From positions 114,358 through 178,357 of the forward strand of contig SWDG01000023.1 of the NCBI GenBank assembly GCA_005116965.1: a stretch of DNA of 64,000 bases, written 5' to 3'. Positions 38,037 to 47,389 of the stretch are shown here, piece by piece. This DNA comes from Nitrospira sp. (GTDB lineage: Bacteria; Nitrospirota; Nitrospiria; Nitrospirales; Nitrospiraceae). The notes beneath the pieces were generated by a model, which did no database searches, was not told the DNA's origin, and saw only the letters and a list, made by a program, of their open reading frames with translations. A program made the position numbers and the translations under genes. The number at the start of each line of letters is the position of its first letter. Positions within the stretch are counted from its first letter, which is position 1.

Positions 38037-39467
38037 TTACCTCTGCGTACCCCCGACCGTGATTTCGTCGATTTTGATGGTTGGCAAGCCGACCCCGACC
38101 GGTACCGATTGGCCGTCCTTCCCACACGTCCCGATCCCATTGTCGAGTTTCAGATCATGCCCCACCATCGAAACCTTGGTAAGGATCTCCGGTCCACTCC
38201 CGATCAATGTCGCTCCCTTCACCGGCTTCGTGATCTGTCCGTCCTCGATGAGATAGGCCTCGCTAGCAGAGAACACGAACTTCCCGCTGGTGATATCAAC
38301 CTGCCCACCGCCGAACGAGACGGCATAGAGCCCTCTTTTCACCGACCGGATCATGTCCTGGGGATCCGACTCGCCGGCTAGCATGAAGGTATTCGTCATC
38401 CGGGGGAGCACCACGCTTTGATAATTCTCACGCCGACCGTTGCCGGTCAGAGGAATGCCCATGAGGCGAGCATTGAGCTTATCGGTAATATAGCGGCGGA
38501 GAATGCCCTTCTCGATGAGTGTCGTGCAGCTGGTTGGCGTTCCCTCATCATCCATATTTAACGAGCCTCGGCGAAATGGAAGAGTTCCATCGTCGACGAT
38601 CGTGCAAACGTCCGACGCCACACGCTTCCCGATTAGGCTTGAGAAGGCCGACGTCTTTTTCCGGTTGAAGTCGGCTTCCAAGCCATGTCCGATCGCCTCG
38701 TGTAACAAGATGCCGGGCCATCCACCGGCCAACACCACAGGCATCACCCCGGCCGGAGCATCCACAGCGGACAAGTTCAGGATCGCCTCTCTCGCCGCTT
38801 CTCGCGCATAGCTCAAGTGTCGATTGTCCTCAAGGTAGTACTCGAATCCAACCCGGCCGCCCCCGCCGAAGCTCCCGACTTGTCGATTGTCACCGTCCTC
38901 AGCAATACAGGTGATCTGCAGACGGGACAGCGGTTGAATATCGCCGACCAGTGTCCCATCAGAGGTCGCAACCGCCACGACCTTATATTCGGTATTAAAG
39001 GAAGCCATGACGTTCTTAATGCGGGGATCGTACCGTCTGGCCTCGGCATCAATTGCGTTTAACAGCGCCACGCGATCAGCCGTGGCAACCTCGGCCTTCG
39101 CCCGTTCGATCGGATAGAGGTCTCTGGTCGGTCGGCGCTGGGTGGGCACCGGAACAGGAGACGCTCCCTGAGGAGAATTGGCGATGTAGCGTGCCGTGTC
39201 GGCCGCAATCTCCAAATCCTTCTTTGTGAGTTCATCTGAGTAGGCAAACCCTGTCTTCTCACCGGCCGTTGCACGGACGCCGACGCCTTGAGAGACACTC
39301 TTGGCTGCACGCTTCACAATGCCTTCCTCCATCGACACCGACTCTGAGGTGCGGGACTCAAAATAGAGGTCCGCATAATCAACATCCCTCACGTTGAGCC
39401 GATCGAGTGCGTGTTGAGCTTCGAGTTCAGTGACACCGAATTTGGCTAGCTGAACCGGCTCGAGCAT
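38037..39467 (-). CDS. tldD: TldD zinc metalloprotease
   Basis: The 476-residue protein is full length. It shows the zinc-binding HEAIGHGLEAD (HExxxH) motif, preceded by VVLAGGWPGILL, and the conserved RRGSLNMDDEGTPT and C-terminal IEDGQITKPVKGATLIGSG. It is the catalytic subunit for the TldE protein encoded next. It is the first gene of the minus-strand cluster and diverges from uppS. The intergenic region holds a 25-bp tandem repeat and the uppS promoter. Confidence 0.95.
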   Translation of the reverse strand: MLEPVQLAKFGVTELEAQHALDRLNVRDVDYADLYFESRTSESVSMEEGIVKRAAKSVSQGVGVRATAGEKTGFAYSDELTKKDLEIAADTARYIANSPQGASPVPVPTQRRPTRDLYPIERAKAEVATADRVALLNAIDAEARRYDPRIKNVMASFNTEYKVVAVATSDGTLVGDIQPLSRLQITCIAEDGDNRQVGSFGGGGRVGFEYYLEDNRHLSYAREAAREAILNLSAVDAPAGVMPVVLAGGWPGILLHEAIGHGLEADFNRKKTSAFSSLIGKRVASDVCTIVDDGTLPFRRGSLNMDDEGTPTSCTTLIEKGILRRYITDKLNARLMGIPLTGNGRRENYQSVVLPRMTNTFMLAGESDPQDMIRSVKRGLYAVSFGGGQVDITSGKFVFSASEAYLIEDGQITKPVKGATLIGSGPEILTKVSMVGHDLKLDNGIGTCGKDGQSVPVGVGLPTIKIDEITVGGTQR

Positions 39468-39515
39468 AGTGATGGGCGCCTCCTTGTCTCTTCTGTTGAG
39501 TGATGGGCGAGTATT

Positions 39516-39565
39516 AAACCGGACACTTCTCGTGCTACAAAAACCGGACAGATGATGTGCTAGCT
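39516..39565. repeat. Two tandem 25-bp direct repeats
   Basis: Two copies start with AAACCGGACA at 39516 and 39541. The second halves are similar (CGTGCTA and TGTGCTA at matching positions). They lie between tldD and the uppS promoter. They may be operators for either gene or the remnant of an insertion-sequence end with repeated terminal motifs, as in IS21-like elements; neither is proven. Confidence 0.55.
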
Positions 39566-39584
39566 ACAGTTTCCGAGTTATCGT

Positions 39585-39613
39585 TTGACATTCCATACCT
39601 CCGACAGTAGACT
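39585..39613 (+). promoter_or_regulatory. Sigma-70 promoter of the uppS operon
   Basis: A perfect -35 (TTGACA, 39585-39590) and a -10 TAGACT (39608-39613) are separated by 17 bases. It lies 57 bases upstream of the uppS ATG and is oriented correctly. Confidence 0.65.
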
Positions 39614-39669
39614 TTCCCCACTTCTCTCCCTGCTAACACTGGATATGAGGAACGCGCTCTAGGCTCGTT

Positions 39670-40455
39670 ATGGCACACCCTCCCGCTTCAAGTTTTGACC
39701 ACCTGTCCGAGAGCGAATTGACCGCCAAGTTGGAACCGGAACTGCTCCCAAAACATATCGCGGTCATCATGGATGGCAACGGGCGGTGGGCGGAACTCCG
39801 CGGTCTTCCTCGCATCGCAGGCCATCGCGAAGGCATCAATTCCGTCAGGGAGATGATCACCCTCAGTCTGGAACTCGGCATTCATGCCCTGACGATCTAT
39901 GCGTTTTCACAAGAAAACTGGAACCGTCCGACACAAGAAATCAGCGCACTCATGGGGCTCTTGGAGCATTACCTCTCCACGGAACGAGCCAGTTTGATTG
40001 AGCAAGGCGTGTGCTTCCGCACCATCGGTCGCCACGAGCTGCTCCCTCCATCGGCTCAACACTGGATTCGCACGACCGAAAAGGAAACAGCGCATCTCGA
40101 TAAGCTGATCCTCACGGTCGCCCTTAGCTACGGAGGACGAGCGGAAATCGTCGATGCCGTAAAAAAACTGGCAGAGAACGTCCAGGCGGGAACCGTCCAA
40201 CCAAGCCGTATCGATGAAACCACGATTCAACAGTACCTCTACACGCACCCGCTCCAAGATCCGGACTTACTAATTCGGACGAGTGGAGAAGCCAGGATCA
40301 GCAACTTTCTCCTGTGGCAACTGGCCTACACAGAGTTGTGCTTCACGCCGACCTTGTGGCCGGACTTTCGACGACGGGAATTTCTCCTCGCGCTGATCGA
40401 ATATCAAAAGCGGGAACGCCGCTTCGGTCGGGTGCTGAGTACTGTGTCTTCGTAA
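39670..40455 (+). CDS. uppS: Undecaprenyl diphosphate synthase
   Basis: The 261-residue cis-prenyltransferase adds isoprene units to farnesyl diphosphate to make the C55 lipid carrier for peptidoglycan and EPS. It shows HIAVIMDGNGRWAELRGLPR with the catalytic Asp and RxxRxxGH-like segment, then TIYAFSQENWNRP and the C-terminal LIRTSGEARISNFLLWQ. The last is the conserved Arg/Ser motif. ATG 39670 is the first gene of the operon, followed directly by cdsA. Confidence 0.96.
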   Translation: MAHPPASSFDHLSESELTAKLEPELLPKHIAVIMDGNGRWAELRGLPRIAGHREGINSVREMITLSLELGIHALTIYAFSQENWNRPTQEISALMGLLEHYLSTERASLIEQGVCFRTIGRHELLPPSAQHWIRTTEKETAHLDKLILTVALSYGGRAEIVDAVKKLAENVQAGTVQPSRIDETTIQQYLYTHPLQDPDLLIRTSGEARISNFLLWQLAYTELCFTPTLWPDFRRREFLLALIEYQKRERRFGRVLSTVSS

Positions 40456-40460
40456 CCTAT

Positions 40461-41351
40461 GTGGGATATCCACTCATCACCGAATCAATCGCCCACAGCT
40501 CGACCTTCGTGACCATCCCACCTGCACGCCCCAAACAGTTCGATATCAGGCGCCTCTATACTGCGGCTGCGCTGATCCCGGCGGTCTACCTCATCATCGT
40601 GCACCTCACTCCCTGGGCCTTAACGCTGCTTTTGATCGCCGTCGGCTCTCTTGCCCTGCTCGAACTGTATCGCCTCAGCTTCCAATCGCGGTTGAATCAA
40701 ATCCTGGTCGGCGTCGGGTCGGCCACCTTTGTTCTGACACTCGCCCGATCTCATGTGTCGCTCCCGCTTCCCGAACTTCTTCTCGGCGGTGCCTTTGTGA
40801 TTGCAGTGACGGCCTCTTTAGTTGTCACATCAGCAGCACATCGATGGAAGGACGCGCTGGTCACCATGTTCGGCGTGTGCTACGTGGGCGTCACACTCAG
40901 TACTATTGTATCGACCCGCTCACTGCCGACAGGCGAATACCTCGTGCTATTTCTAGCAGTTGTCACATGGGCTTCTGACACTGGCGCGTACTATACTGGG
41001 ACACTGTGGGGCAAACACCCTCTCTTGCCGTCGATCAGTCCCAAGAAGACCGTCGAGGGGGTACTCGGAGGGCTTGCACTGGCCGTCGCTGCCGCCATCG
41101 TGGCTCAATGGTGGTTTGCCTCACAACTCTCACTGTTAGATGCGGTAATCCTTGGCGTGCTGCTGACGGGAACCGGGCTCATCGGAGACCTGTTTGAATC
41201 AATGATCAAGCGACGCACGGGCGTCAAAGATTCCGGTGGAATCTTGCCCGGCCATGGCGGTATGTTGGATCGGCTCGATAGTCTCTTGTTCACCGCCCCC
41301 ACCTTCTACTACTATGTCGCCTACGTTCGAGACCTGGCACCGCCTCTATAA
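40461..41351 (+). CDS. cdsA: Phosphatidate cytidylyltransferase
   Basis: CdsA makes CDP-diacylglycerol from phosphatidate and CTP in the inner membrane. The protein of about 296 residues has roughly seven or eight hydrophobic segments and ends with the family signature SMIKRRTGVKDSGGILPGHG plus GMLDRLDSL. GTG 40461 lies 5 bases after the uppS stop; GTG 40509 is an alternative. The longer open frame from 40314 overlaps uppS and is not used. It is followed by dxr, whose ATG is 20 bases after the stop. Confidence 0.93.
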   Translation: MGYPLITESIAHSSTFVTIPPARPKQFDIRRLYTAAALIPAVYLIIVHLTPWALTLLLIAVGSLALLELYRLSFQSRLNQILVGVGSATFVLTLARSHVSLPLPELLLGGAFVIAVTASLVVTSAAHRWKDALVTMFGVCYVGVTLSTIVSTRSLPTGEYLVLFLAVVTWASDTGAYYTGTLWGKHPLLPSISPKKTVEGVLGGLALAVAAAIVAQWWFASQLSLLDAVILGVLLTGTGLIGDLFESMIKRRTGVKDSGGILPGHGGMLDRLDSLLFTAPTFYYYVAYVRDLAPPL

Positions 41352-41370
41352 GAAGTGGAGAGGAGAGGAT

Positions 41371-42531
41371 ATGAAGTCGATTATCATCTTGGGATCAACC
41401 GGATCAATCGGAACCAATACTCTCGATATCGTTCAACGGTTTCCTGATGAATTCCGCGTCGTCGGCCTGACGGCCGGCAGTAATATCGACAAGCTTGAAG
41501 CCCAGATCCGCCAGTTCACACCCATCGCCGTGGCGGTCTCTACGGAATCCTCCGCAGCCATGCTCAGAAACCGGTGTGCTGATCTTCCGGTTGAGGTCAT
41601 GGCCGGCGAAGAAGGCATTACACAGGTCGCAGCGGGGCTCGATGCCGAATTGGTGATTTCTGCCATCGTGGGAGCAGCCGGACTCGTACCGACCCTGTCC
41701 GCCATTCGCAGCGGGAAACACATTGCTCTGGCCAATAAAGAACCAATGGTGATGGCCGGAAAGCTGATGCAGGATGAGGCCCGGAAGCATGGTGTCAGGA
41801 TTTTTCCAGTTGATAGCGAACATAGTGCCATTTTCCAGTCATTGGAAGGACATCGGATTGAAGACGTCCGGCGAGTGATCCTCACAGCGTCCGGCGGAGC
41901 CCTGTGGACACTGCCCCAGGAGCAGCTCCTACATGTGACGCCGGAACAAGCCCTGCAGCATCCGAACTGGAAGATGGGATCCAAGATCACCATCGACTCG
42001 GCAACCTTGATGAACAAAGGACTGGAAGTGGTGGAAGCACGCTGGCTCTTCAATATTCCCGAGTCCAACATCGACGTGCTGATTCATCGAGAAAGTATTA
42101 TTCACTCGCTGGTAGAATATAAAGATCGATCCATGATCGCCCAACTGGGTCTCCCGGATATGCGAACTCCCATCTCGTACGCGATGCGATATCCCGCCAG
42201 AATGGCGCTCGACCTCCCCTCACTGGATTTGACGGAAATCGGACGATTGACCTTTTGCAAACCCGACCATGATCGCTTTCCGTGCCTCAATCTCGGGTAC
42301 GAGTCGCTTCGAATCGGCGGTACAATGCCTGCCGCCATGAATGCAGCCAACGAAATCGCCGTCGACGCATTCCTCAACCATGGCCTTCGCTTCAGTGAGA
42401 TCCCGCAGGTCATTCGCAGTACCATGGAGGCGCATGCGCATCAGGAGATTACCTGCCTTGATGATGCGCTGGAAGCGGATCGATGGGCTCGTGAAAAGGC
42501 TGAATCGTTGGTGCATGCGTTACCTCGCTAA
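41371..42531 (+). CDS. dxr: 1-deoxy-D-xylulose-5-phosphate reductoisomerase
   Basis: The 386-residue enzyme converts DXP to MEP in the non-mevalonate isoprenoid pathway, which feeds the UppS substrate. It starts MKSIIILGSTGSIGTNTLDI, the NADPH-binding motif. Other motifs are ANKEPMVMAGKLM, PVDSEHSAIFQ (metal and substrate residues) and SATLMNKGLEVVEARWLF. ATG 41371 has a strong GGAGAGGAGAGG site. The upstream frame to 41236 is not used because it overlaps cdsA. Confidence 0.96.
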   Translation: MKSIIILGSTGSIGTNTLDIVQRFPDEFRVVGLTAGSNIDKLEAQIRQFTPIAVAVSTESSAAMLRNRCADLPVEVMAGEEGITQVAAGLDAELVISAIVGAAGLVPTLSAIRSGKHIALANKEPMVMAGKLMQDEARKHGVRIFPVDSEHSAIFQSLEGHRIEDVRRVILTASGGALWTLPQEQLLHVTPEQALQHPNWKMGSKITIDSATLMNKGLEVVEARWLFNIPESNIDVLIHRESIIHSLVEYKDRSMIAQLGLPDMRTPISYAMRYPARMALDLPSLDLTEIGRLTFCKPDHDRFPCLNLGYESLRIGGTMPAAMNAANEIAVDAFLNHGLRFSEIPQVIRSTMEAHAHQEITCLDDALEADRWAREKAESLVHALPR

Positions 42532-42594
42532 CGATCGGTTGCATTTCACGCAGCGAATGTTAGAGTAGAAGATCACATTCGATAGGGAGTTCCG

Positions 42595-43986
42595 ATGACG
42601 TCCGTATTTGCCTGGTCCCCCGATACATTGTGGCTGCTCCTTCAGAAAGCCTGGTGGTTCCTTGTGGTCCTTGGCGTACTAGTCGCCTTCCATGAGCTCG
42701 GCCATTTTCTCGCCGCTCGATGGGTTGGAGTGAAAGTCCTCAAGTTTTCCATCGGCTTCGGCCCGAAGTTATTCGGCCGCCAGGTCGGCGAAACCGAATA
42801 CCTCGTCTCCGCCGTCCCGCTCGGTGGGTACGTCAAGTTGTTCGGCGAGGATGAGACGGAGGCCACAACACCTGAGGACCGGCGGCGATCGTTTTCACAC
42901 CAGGGCTTATGGGGAAAGGTTCTTATCGTCGCGGCTGGCCCGGGGTTCAATTTTATTCTGGCCTACTTGATTTTCGCCGGATGGCTGTCCACTGGTGCGC
43001 CGTTGTTTGTCCCAACGTTTCACGATCTGAGCGCTGATGTCGAGGCCCTGGCTCCCGGCTCTCCCGCGTCGATGGCAGGGATGGAAGTCGGAGACCGCAT
43101 TCTCAAGATCAACGGCAAAGACATCTCGACCAAAACAGAGTTACTCGATCTCGTCTCCAGGAGCAAGGGTCAGCCTGTTTTACTCGAAGTCCGACGAGAC
43201 GATCAGCTAAAGACACTGACAGCCACGCCTATCCCAATCACTGGAGATGGGGCCAGCAGCAACGAACCGCTGTATACGATCGGTGTCGAAGAAACGCCTC
43301 CTCTCGTCACCTCGGTTATGCCCGGATTGCCCGCCTCCCTGGCCGGATTCAAGCCAGGCGATCGAGTCGTCGCGATCGATGGCCAAGCTATCTATACCTG
43401 GGCACAGATGACGACTCAGGTACGGGAACACCCGCAGAAGTCACTGAAACTCGACGTCCTCCGCGACGGAATACGGACCGCGCTGACCGTCACGCCAACC
43501 AGTGAAAAAGTGACGATGAACGGACAGACTCTCGAAGTCGGAAAGATCGGCATCGCAGGACCTGGCCGTTCGTTGATGCGCTCCGACAACGCGGCAGCAG
43601 CTGTGTATCAAGGACTCGAAGCCACGTGGGGATGGACTGAATTGACCGCGATCGGCCTCTATAAAATGATCGTGGGGGATATTTCGAGCAAGAATATCGG
43701 TGGGCCGCTGACGATCGCCAACATTTCCGGTGAAGCGGCTTCCCAGGGCGCCTCCAGTGTCGTGTTCCTGATCGCCATCTTGAGCATCAACCTCGGTGTC
43801 CTCAATTTACTGCCGATCCCGATCCTCGACGGCGGCCACTTGCTCTTTTTCCTCATTGAGGGCATTCTGCGCAAGCCACTCGCTGAACGGCAACGAGAGG
43901 TTGCCCAGCAGGTCGGGTTAGTTCTGTTGGTTGGCGTCATGATTTTTGCCTTCTGGAACGACCTGGAACGCATCTTCTCCCACTAA
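42595..43986 (+). CDS. rseP: RseP site-2 (intramembrane) metalloprotease
   Basis: The 463-residue protein has the zinc motif HELGHFLAARW in the first membrane helix, two PDZ domains (about residues 125-220 and 225-310, VEALAPGSPASMAGMEVGDR and VMPGLPASLAGFKPGDR), and the C-terminal NLLPIPILDGGHLLFF that supplies the third zinc ligand. It cleaves anti-sigma factors and signal-peptide remnants in the inner membrane. ATG 42595 has a GGGAG site. In many bacteria the gene lies between dxr and bamA or proS, as it does here. Confidence 0.95.
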   Translation: MTSVFAWSPDTLWLLLQKAWWFLVVLGVLVAFHELGHFLAARWVGVKVLKFSIGFGPKLFGRQVGETEYLVSAVPLGGYVKLFGEDETEATTPEDRRRSFSHQGLWGKVLIVAAGPGFNFILAYLIFAGWLSTGAPLFVPTFHDLSADVEALAPGSPASMAGMEVGDRILKINGKDISTKTELLDLVSRSKGQPVLLEVRRDDQLKTLTATPIPITGDGASSNEPLYTIGVEETPPLVTSVMPGLPASLAGFKPGDRVVAIDGQAIYTWAQMTTQVREHPQKSLKLDVLRDGIRTALTVTPTSEKVTMNGQTLEVGKIGIAGPGRSLMRSDNAAAAVYQGLEATWGWTELTAIGLYKMIVGDISSKNIGGPLTIANISGEAASQGASSVVFLIAILSINLGVLNLLPIPILDGGHLLFFLIEGILRKPLAERQREVAQQVGLVLLVGVMIFAFWNDLERIFSH

Positions 43987-43993
43987 CCTTCTC

Positions 43994-45712
43994 ATGAAAA
44001 CATCCCAGTTACTCATCCCCACACTGCGGGACGATCCCGGCGAAGCGGAAACCGTCAGCCACCGATTGATGCTGCGTGCCGGACTGATCCGAAAGGTGGC
44101 AGCCGGTATCTATACCTATCTTCCACTTGGTCTCCGTGTCATCCGCAAAATTGAGCAGATCATTCGAGAGGAGATGAACCGATCCGGCGCACAGGAACTG
44201 CTGATGCCGATCGCCTCCCCTGCTGAACTCTGGAAAGAAACAGCCCGATGGGACTACTACGGGAAGGAACTGCTTCGCTTCAAGGATCGTCACGAACGAG
44301 ATTTTTGCCTAGGCCCAACGCATGAAGAAGTTATTACCGATCTCTTCAGGCGAGAAGTTCGATCCTACCGACAACTCCCGCTCAATTTTTACCAGATCCA
44401 AACCAAATTTCGGGACGAGATCCGCCCGCGATTTGGGCTCATGCGAGGGCGGGAATTCATCATGAAGGATGCCTATAGCTTCGACGTCGATGAGGCTGGC
44501 GCTAAGGTCAGCTATCAGAAGATGTACGACGCCTACACCCGAATCTTCACACGATGCGGCCTCACCTTCCGGGCGGTTGAAGCCGACACAGGTCTTATCG
44601 GTGGGGATATCTCACACGAGTTCATGGTGCTGGCCGATACCGGCGAAGCGATGGTGGCCTACAGCGACCAGGGTTCTTACGCCGCCAATCTTGAACGGGC
44701 GGAAGTACTTCCTCCATCTGAGGTCGATACCACCCCCCTTCTCCCCCTCACGCCGATCGATACGCCACAGCGCCGGACGGTGGAAGAAGTCACAGCCTTT
44801 TTGCAGATTACACCCCGTCAACTCGTGAAGACACTGCTGTACCGCGCAGGCACCGAAACCATCGCCGTGCTGATCCGGGGAGATCATGAAGTGAACGAGG
44901 TCAAATTGGCGCGTTTACTCAAGGTGACCGATGTGGCGTTGGCCGATCCCGTGACGGTTCAACATGTCACAGGGGCCCCTCCAGGATTCGCCGGACCAGT
45001 CGGCCTGCAGCACGCACGAATCCTGGCGGATCACGCCATTAAGGGAATGAAAAACGTCGTCATCGGTGCCAATAAAGCCGATACGCACTATCAAAATGCC
45101 AATCTCGACCGTGATTTCACCGCCGAACAATTTGCCGATCTTCGCAATGCGCAAGCCGGTGACCCCTCTCCCCGAGGACCAGGTGCGCTGACACTCGCCA
45201 AGGGCATCGAAGTTGGACAGGTGTTCTTACTCGGCACCAAGTACAGCCACAAAATGAATGCCACCATCCTTGATGATCAGGGCAAGGAGCGCCTTGCCGT
45301 TATGGGTTGCTACGGCATTGGAGTCGGTCGGACGGCCGCTGCAGCGATCGAGCAAAACCACGATGAAAAGGGCATCATCTGGCCGTTTCCCATCGCGCCA
45401 TTCCATGTCCACCTTCTGACGGTCAGCCAATCAGAAAAGACGACCGAAACCGCTGCACGTCTCTATACCGATTTAATGGCGGCAGGCATCGAGGTCTTAT
45501 GGGATGACCGTACCGATCGCGCCGGTGTTAAATTCAATGACGCGGATTTGATCGGCGCCCCATTCCAACTCGTCATCGGCGACAAAGGCCTTGCGGACGG
45601 CGTGGTAGAAATCAAGATTCGACGTACCGGGATCAAATCCCGCATCGCACCCAGTGAGCTTGTCGCTCACCTCAAGCAGCTTTCTTTTGAAGCCCATCCA
45701 TCTGCGGTCTGA
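43994..45712 (+). CDS. proS: Prolyl-tRNA synthetase (bacterial type)
   Basis: The 572-residue enzyme is a class IIa synthetase. Motif 1 includes RLMLRAGLIRKVAAGIYTYL, motif 2 FRDEIRPRFGLMRGREFIMK and motif 3 GCYGIGVGRTAAAAIEQNHD. A YbaK-like editing domain (about residues 225-385) is inserted, as in bacterial ProS, and a C-terminal anticodon-binding domain follows (TDLMAAGIEVLWDDRTDRAG). ATG 43994 is used because the upstream frame overlaps rseP; it lies 7 bases after the rseP stop. Confidence 0.96.
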   Translation: MKTSQLLIPTLRDDPGEAETVSHRLMLRAGLIRKVAAGIYTYLPLGLRVIRKIEQIIREEMNRSGAQELLMPIASPAELWKETARWDYYGKELLRFKDRHERDFCLGPTHEEVITDLFRREVRSYRQLPLNFYQIQTKFRDEIRPRFGLMRGREFIMKDAYSFDVDEAGAKVSYQKMYDAYTRIFTRCGLTFRAVEADTGLIGGDISHEFMVLADTGEAMVAYSDQGSYAANLERAEVLPPSEVDTTPLLPLTPIDTPQRRTVEEVTAFLQITPRQLVKTLLYRAGTETIAVLIRGDHEVNEVKLARLLKVTDVALADPVTVQHVTGAPPGFAGPVGLQHARILADHAIKGMKNVVIGANKADTHYQNANLDRDFTAEQFADLRNAQAGDPSPRGPGALTLAKGIEVGQVFLLGTKYSHKMNATILDDQGKERLAVMGCYGIGVGRTAAAAIEQNHDEKGIIWPFPIAPFHVHLLTVSQSEKTTETAARLYTDLMAAGIEVLWDDRTDRAGVKFNDADLIGAPFQLVIGDKGLADGVVEIKIRRTGIKSRIAPSELVAHLKQLSFEAHPSAV

Positions 45713-45807
45713 CCTCTCGCGTAGTTCCAGTGCTGAATCGCTCGCGCTTTCCAGGAATGCACTGGCAGAAAATGCCTTTTCCTTGCCTTCCCGACCTCTT
45801 CGTTTAG

Positions 45808-45828
45808 ACTGAGACTCGACGTCTCAGT
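45808..45828. terminator. Perfect hairpin after proS
   Basis: ACTGAGAC and GTCTCAGT pair perfectly around a TCGAC loop. There is no T run on either side, so it may be a transcription or mRNA-stability hairpin instead of an intrinsic terminator. It separates the uppS-proS operon from the PilB-like gene. Confidence 0.35.
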
Positions 45829-45913
45829 TCACAACCTTTGATAACCAGGCACCTATTCATCCAGCGCATAACCTGACTAATTCACGTCTCAACCACAACG
45901 AAAGCGCAGTCGG

Positions 45914-47290
45914 ATGCAAGCCAAGTCGATGACTCAAAATCCTCAGGAATTGCAACACAAGGCCGAGCATGCCGAACATGTGAAACGTATTACCACCCAG
46001 ATTCATGCGGCCAGCAACCTTGATCAAATCCTACTGGACTTGCATAAAGACATCTTAAGTTTGTTCGACGCAGAGGATTTGACTCTTTTCGCCTTCGACG
46101 CAGAGAAGAAAGAAATCTTCTCCAAAGTTCCTCACATCGACGGTGTGGAGGAAGTCCGCATCCCCATCACTGAACAAAGTCTCGCCGGGTTCTGTGCCAA
46201 GTATCTTCGCCCTGTTAACATTGCGGACGCGTACAACATCCCAGAACTCCAAGGCATTCATCCGTCCCTGCTCCACGATACATCCTATGATAAACGAACC
46301 GGATTCAGGACCAAGCAGGTCCTGACGTATCCGATCGTGGCCGATAACAAATACTTGATGGGGGTACTGCAACTCCTCAATAAGAAAAGCGGCAGTCGCT
46401 TTACTCGAAAAGATGAAGAGGTCGTTGATGAGATTGCAAAAGCGCTCGGCATCGCCTTCTTCAACCTCCGTAAAAGCTCAAAAAAGAACCCCACGAAGTT
46501 CGATCTCTTAGTCAGCAATAACCGCATCACACAAAATGAACTCGACCAGGCCATAGTTGACTCGCGGAAAGGGATGAGCGATCTAGAGAGTCTCCTCATC
46601 GAAAAACACAAGATTCCAAAACTCGATATTGGTAAATCACTCGCCCAGTTCCATAAATGTCCATACATCGAGTACAGCGAACGTACCATCGTCGACGTGG
46701 AATTGCTGAAGAACCTCAATGTCGATTATCTCAAGAAGAACCACTGGATGCCGCTCAAGCGAGATCGTACGGCGATCGAAATTCTGACCGACGATCCAGG
46801 AGATCTTGACCGCGTTCAAGATATCAAGCGGACCTTTCCAGGCCTTAACATTCGATTCGCCGTCAGTCTTCGCCGAGACATCGCCCAATTTCTGAGTTCC
46901 GCGACCGGGCAGAGTGACGGTGGTGGCAATGGGCGCAAACTCGACGAAAATGTGTCCGATATTCTTGGCGAACTGGTGACGGAGGCGCAGGCCGAAGCAA
47001 CTGAAGAATCTGCGGGCGGCGGACTCGACGAAAACGACAGCGCAATCGTCCGCCTGGCCAACCAAATTATTGCCGATGCCTACCGGCAGAGTGCGTCAGA
47101 CATTCATATCGAACCGTACGGAGAAAAGCGTGAAACGTTGGTCCGTTTCCGAGTCGATGGAGAATGCTTCGAGTACATGAAGATTCCGCAGAGTTACCGC
47201 CGTGCAATCGTCTCCCGACTCAAGATCATGGCCAGCCTGGATATTGCCGAGCGCCGCAAACCTCAGGACGGAAAGATCAAATTCAAATAG
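45914..47290 (+). pseudogene. GAF-domain PilB/GspE-like ATPase lacking the Walker A half
   Basis: The 458-residue frame has an N-terminal GAF domain (about residues 25-185, VLTYPIVADNKYLMGVLQL), a GspE_N/MshEN domain (about 195-330, LVSNNRITQNELDQAIVDSR) and the beginning of the type II/IV secretion ATPase domain (ANQIIADAYRQSASDIHIEP, VRFRVDGECFEYMKIP). It stops at ERRKPQDGKIKFK, exactly where PilB proteins continue to the Walker A and His boxes. The missing half is about 300 residues. No other frame nearby supplies it before the lytic transglycosylase gene 100 bases later. The ATPase cannot be active; a regulatory remnant is possible. Start at 45914 or the ATG 15 bases later. Confidence 0.85.
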
Positions 47291-47389
47291 GCCTTCTGAC
47301 TTTATTCAATACACCCTGTTTTCTGCGATCAGCCCCCTTCACTCTCTCCCCACAACCATGTAGAATGCGCCGCGCAGTATTGAATACAT

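Noticed and set aside
40314..40460. Upstream extension of the cdsA frame into uppS
   Set aside because: It lies wholly inside uppS in another frame; GTG 40461 follows the uppS stop directly.
41236..41370. Upstream extension of the dxr frame
   Set aside because: The extension overlaps cdsA out of frame; ATG 41371 has a strong ribosome site and starts the canonical NADPH motif.
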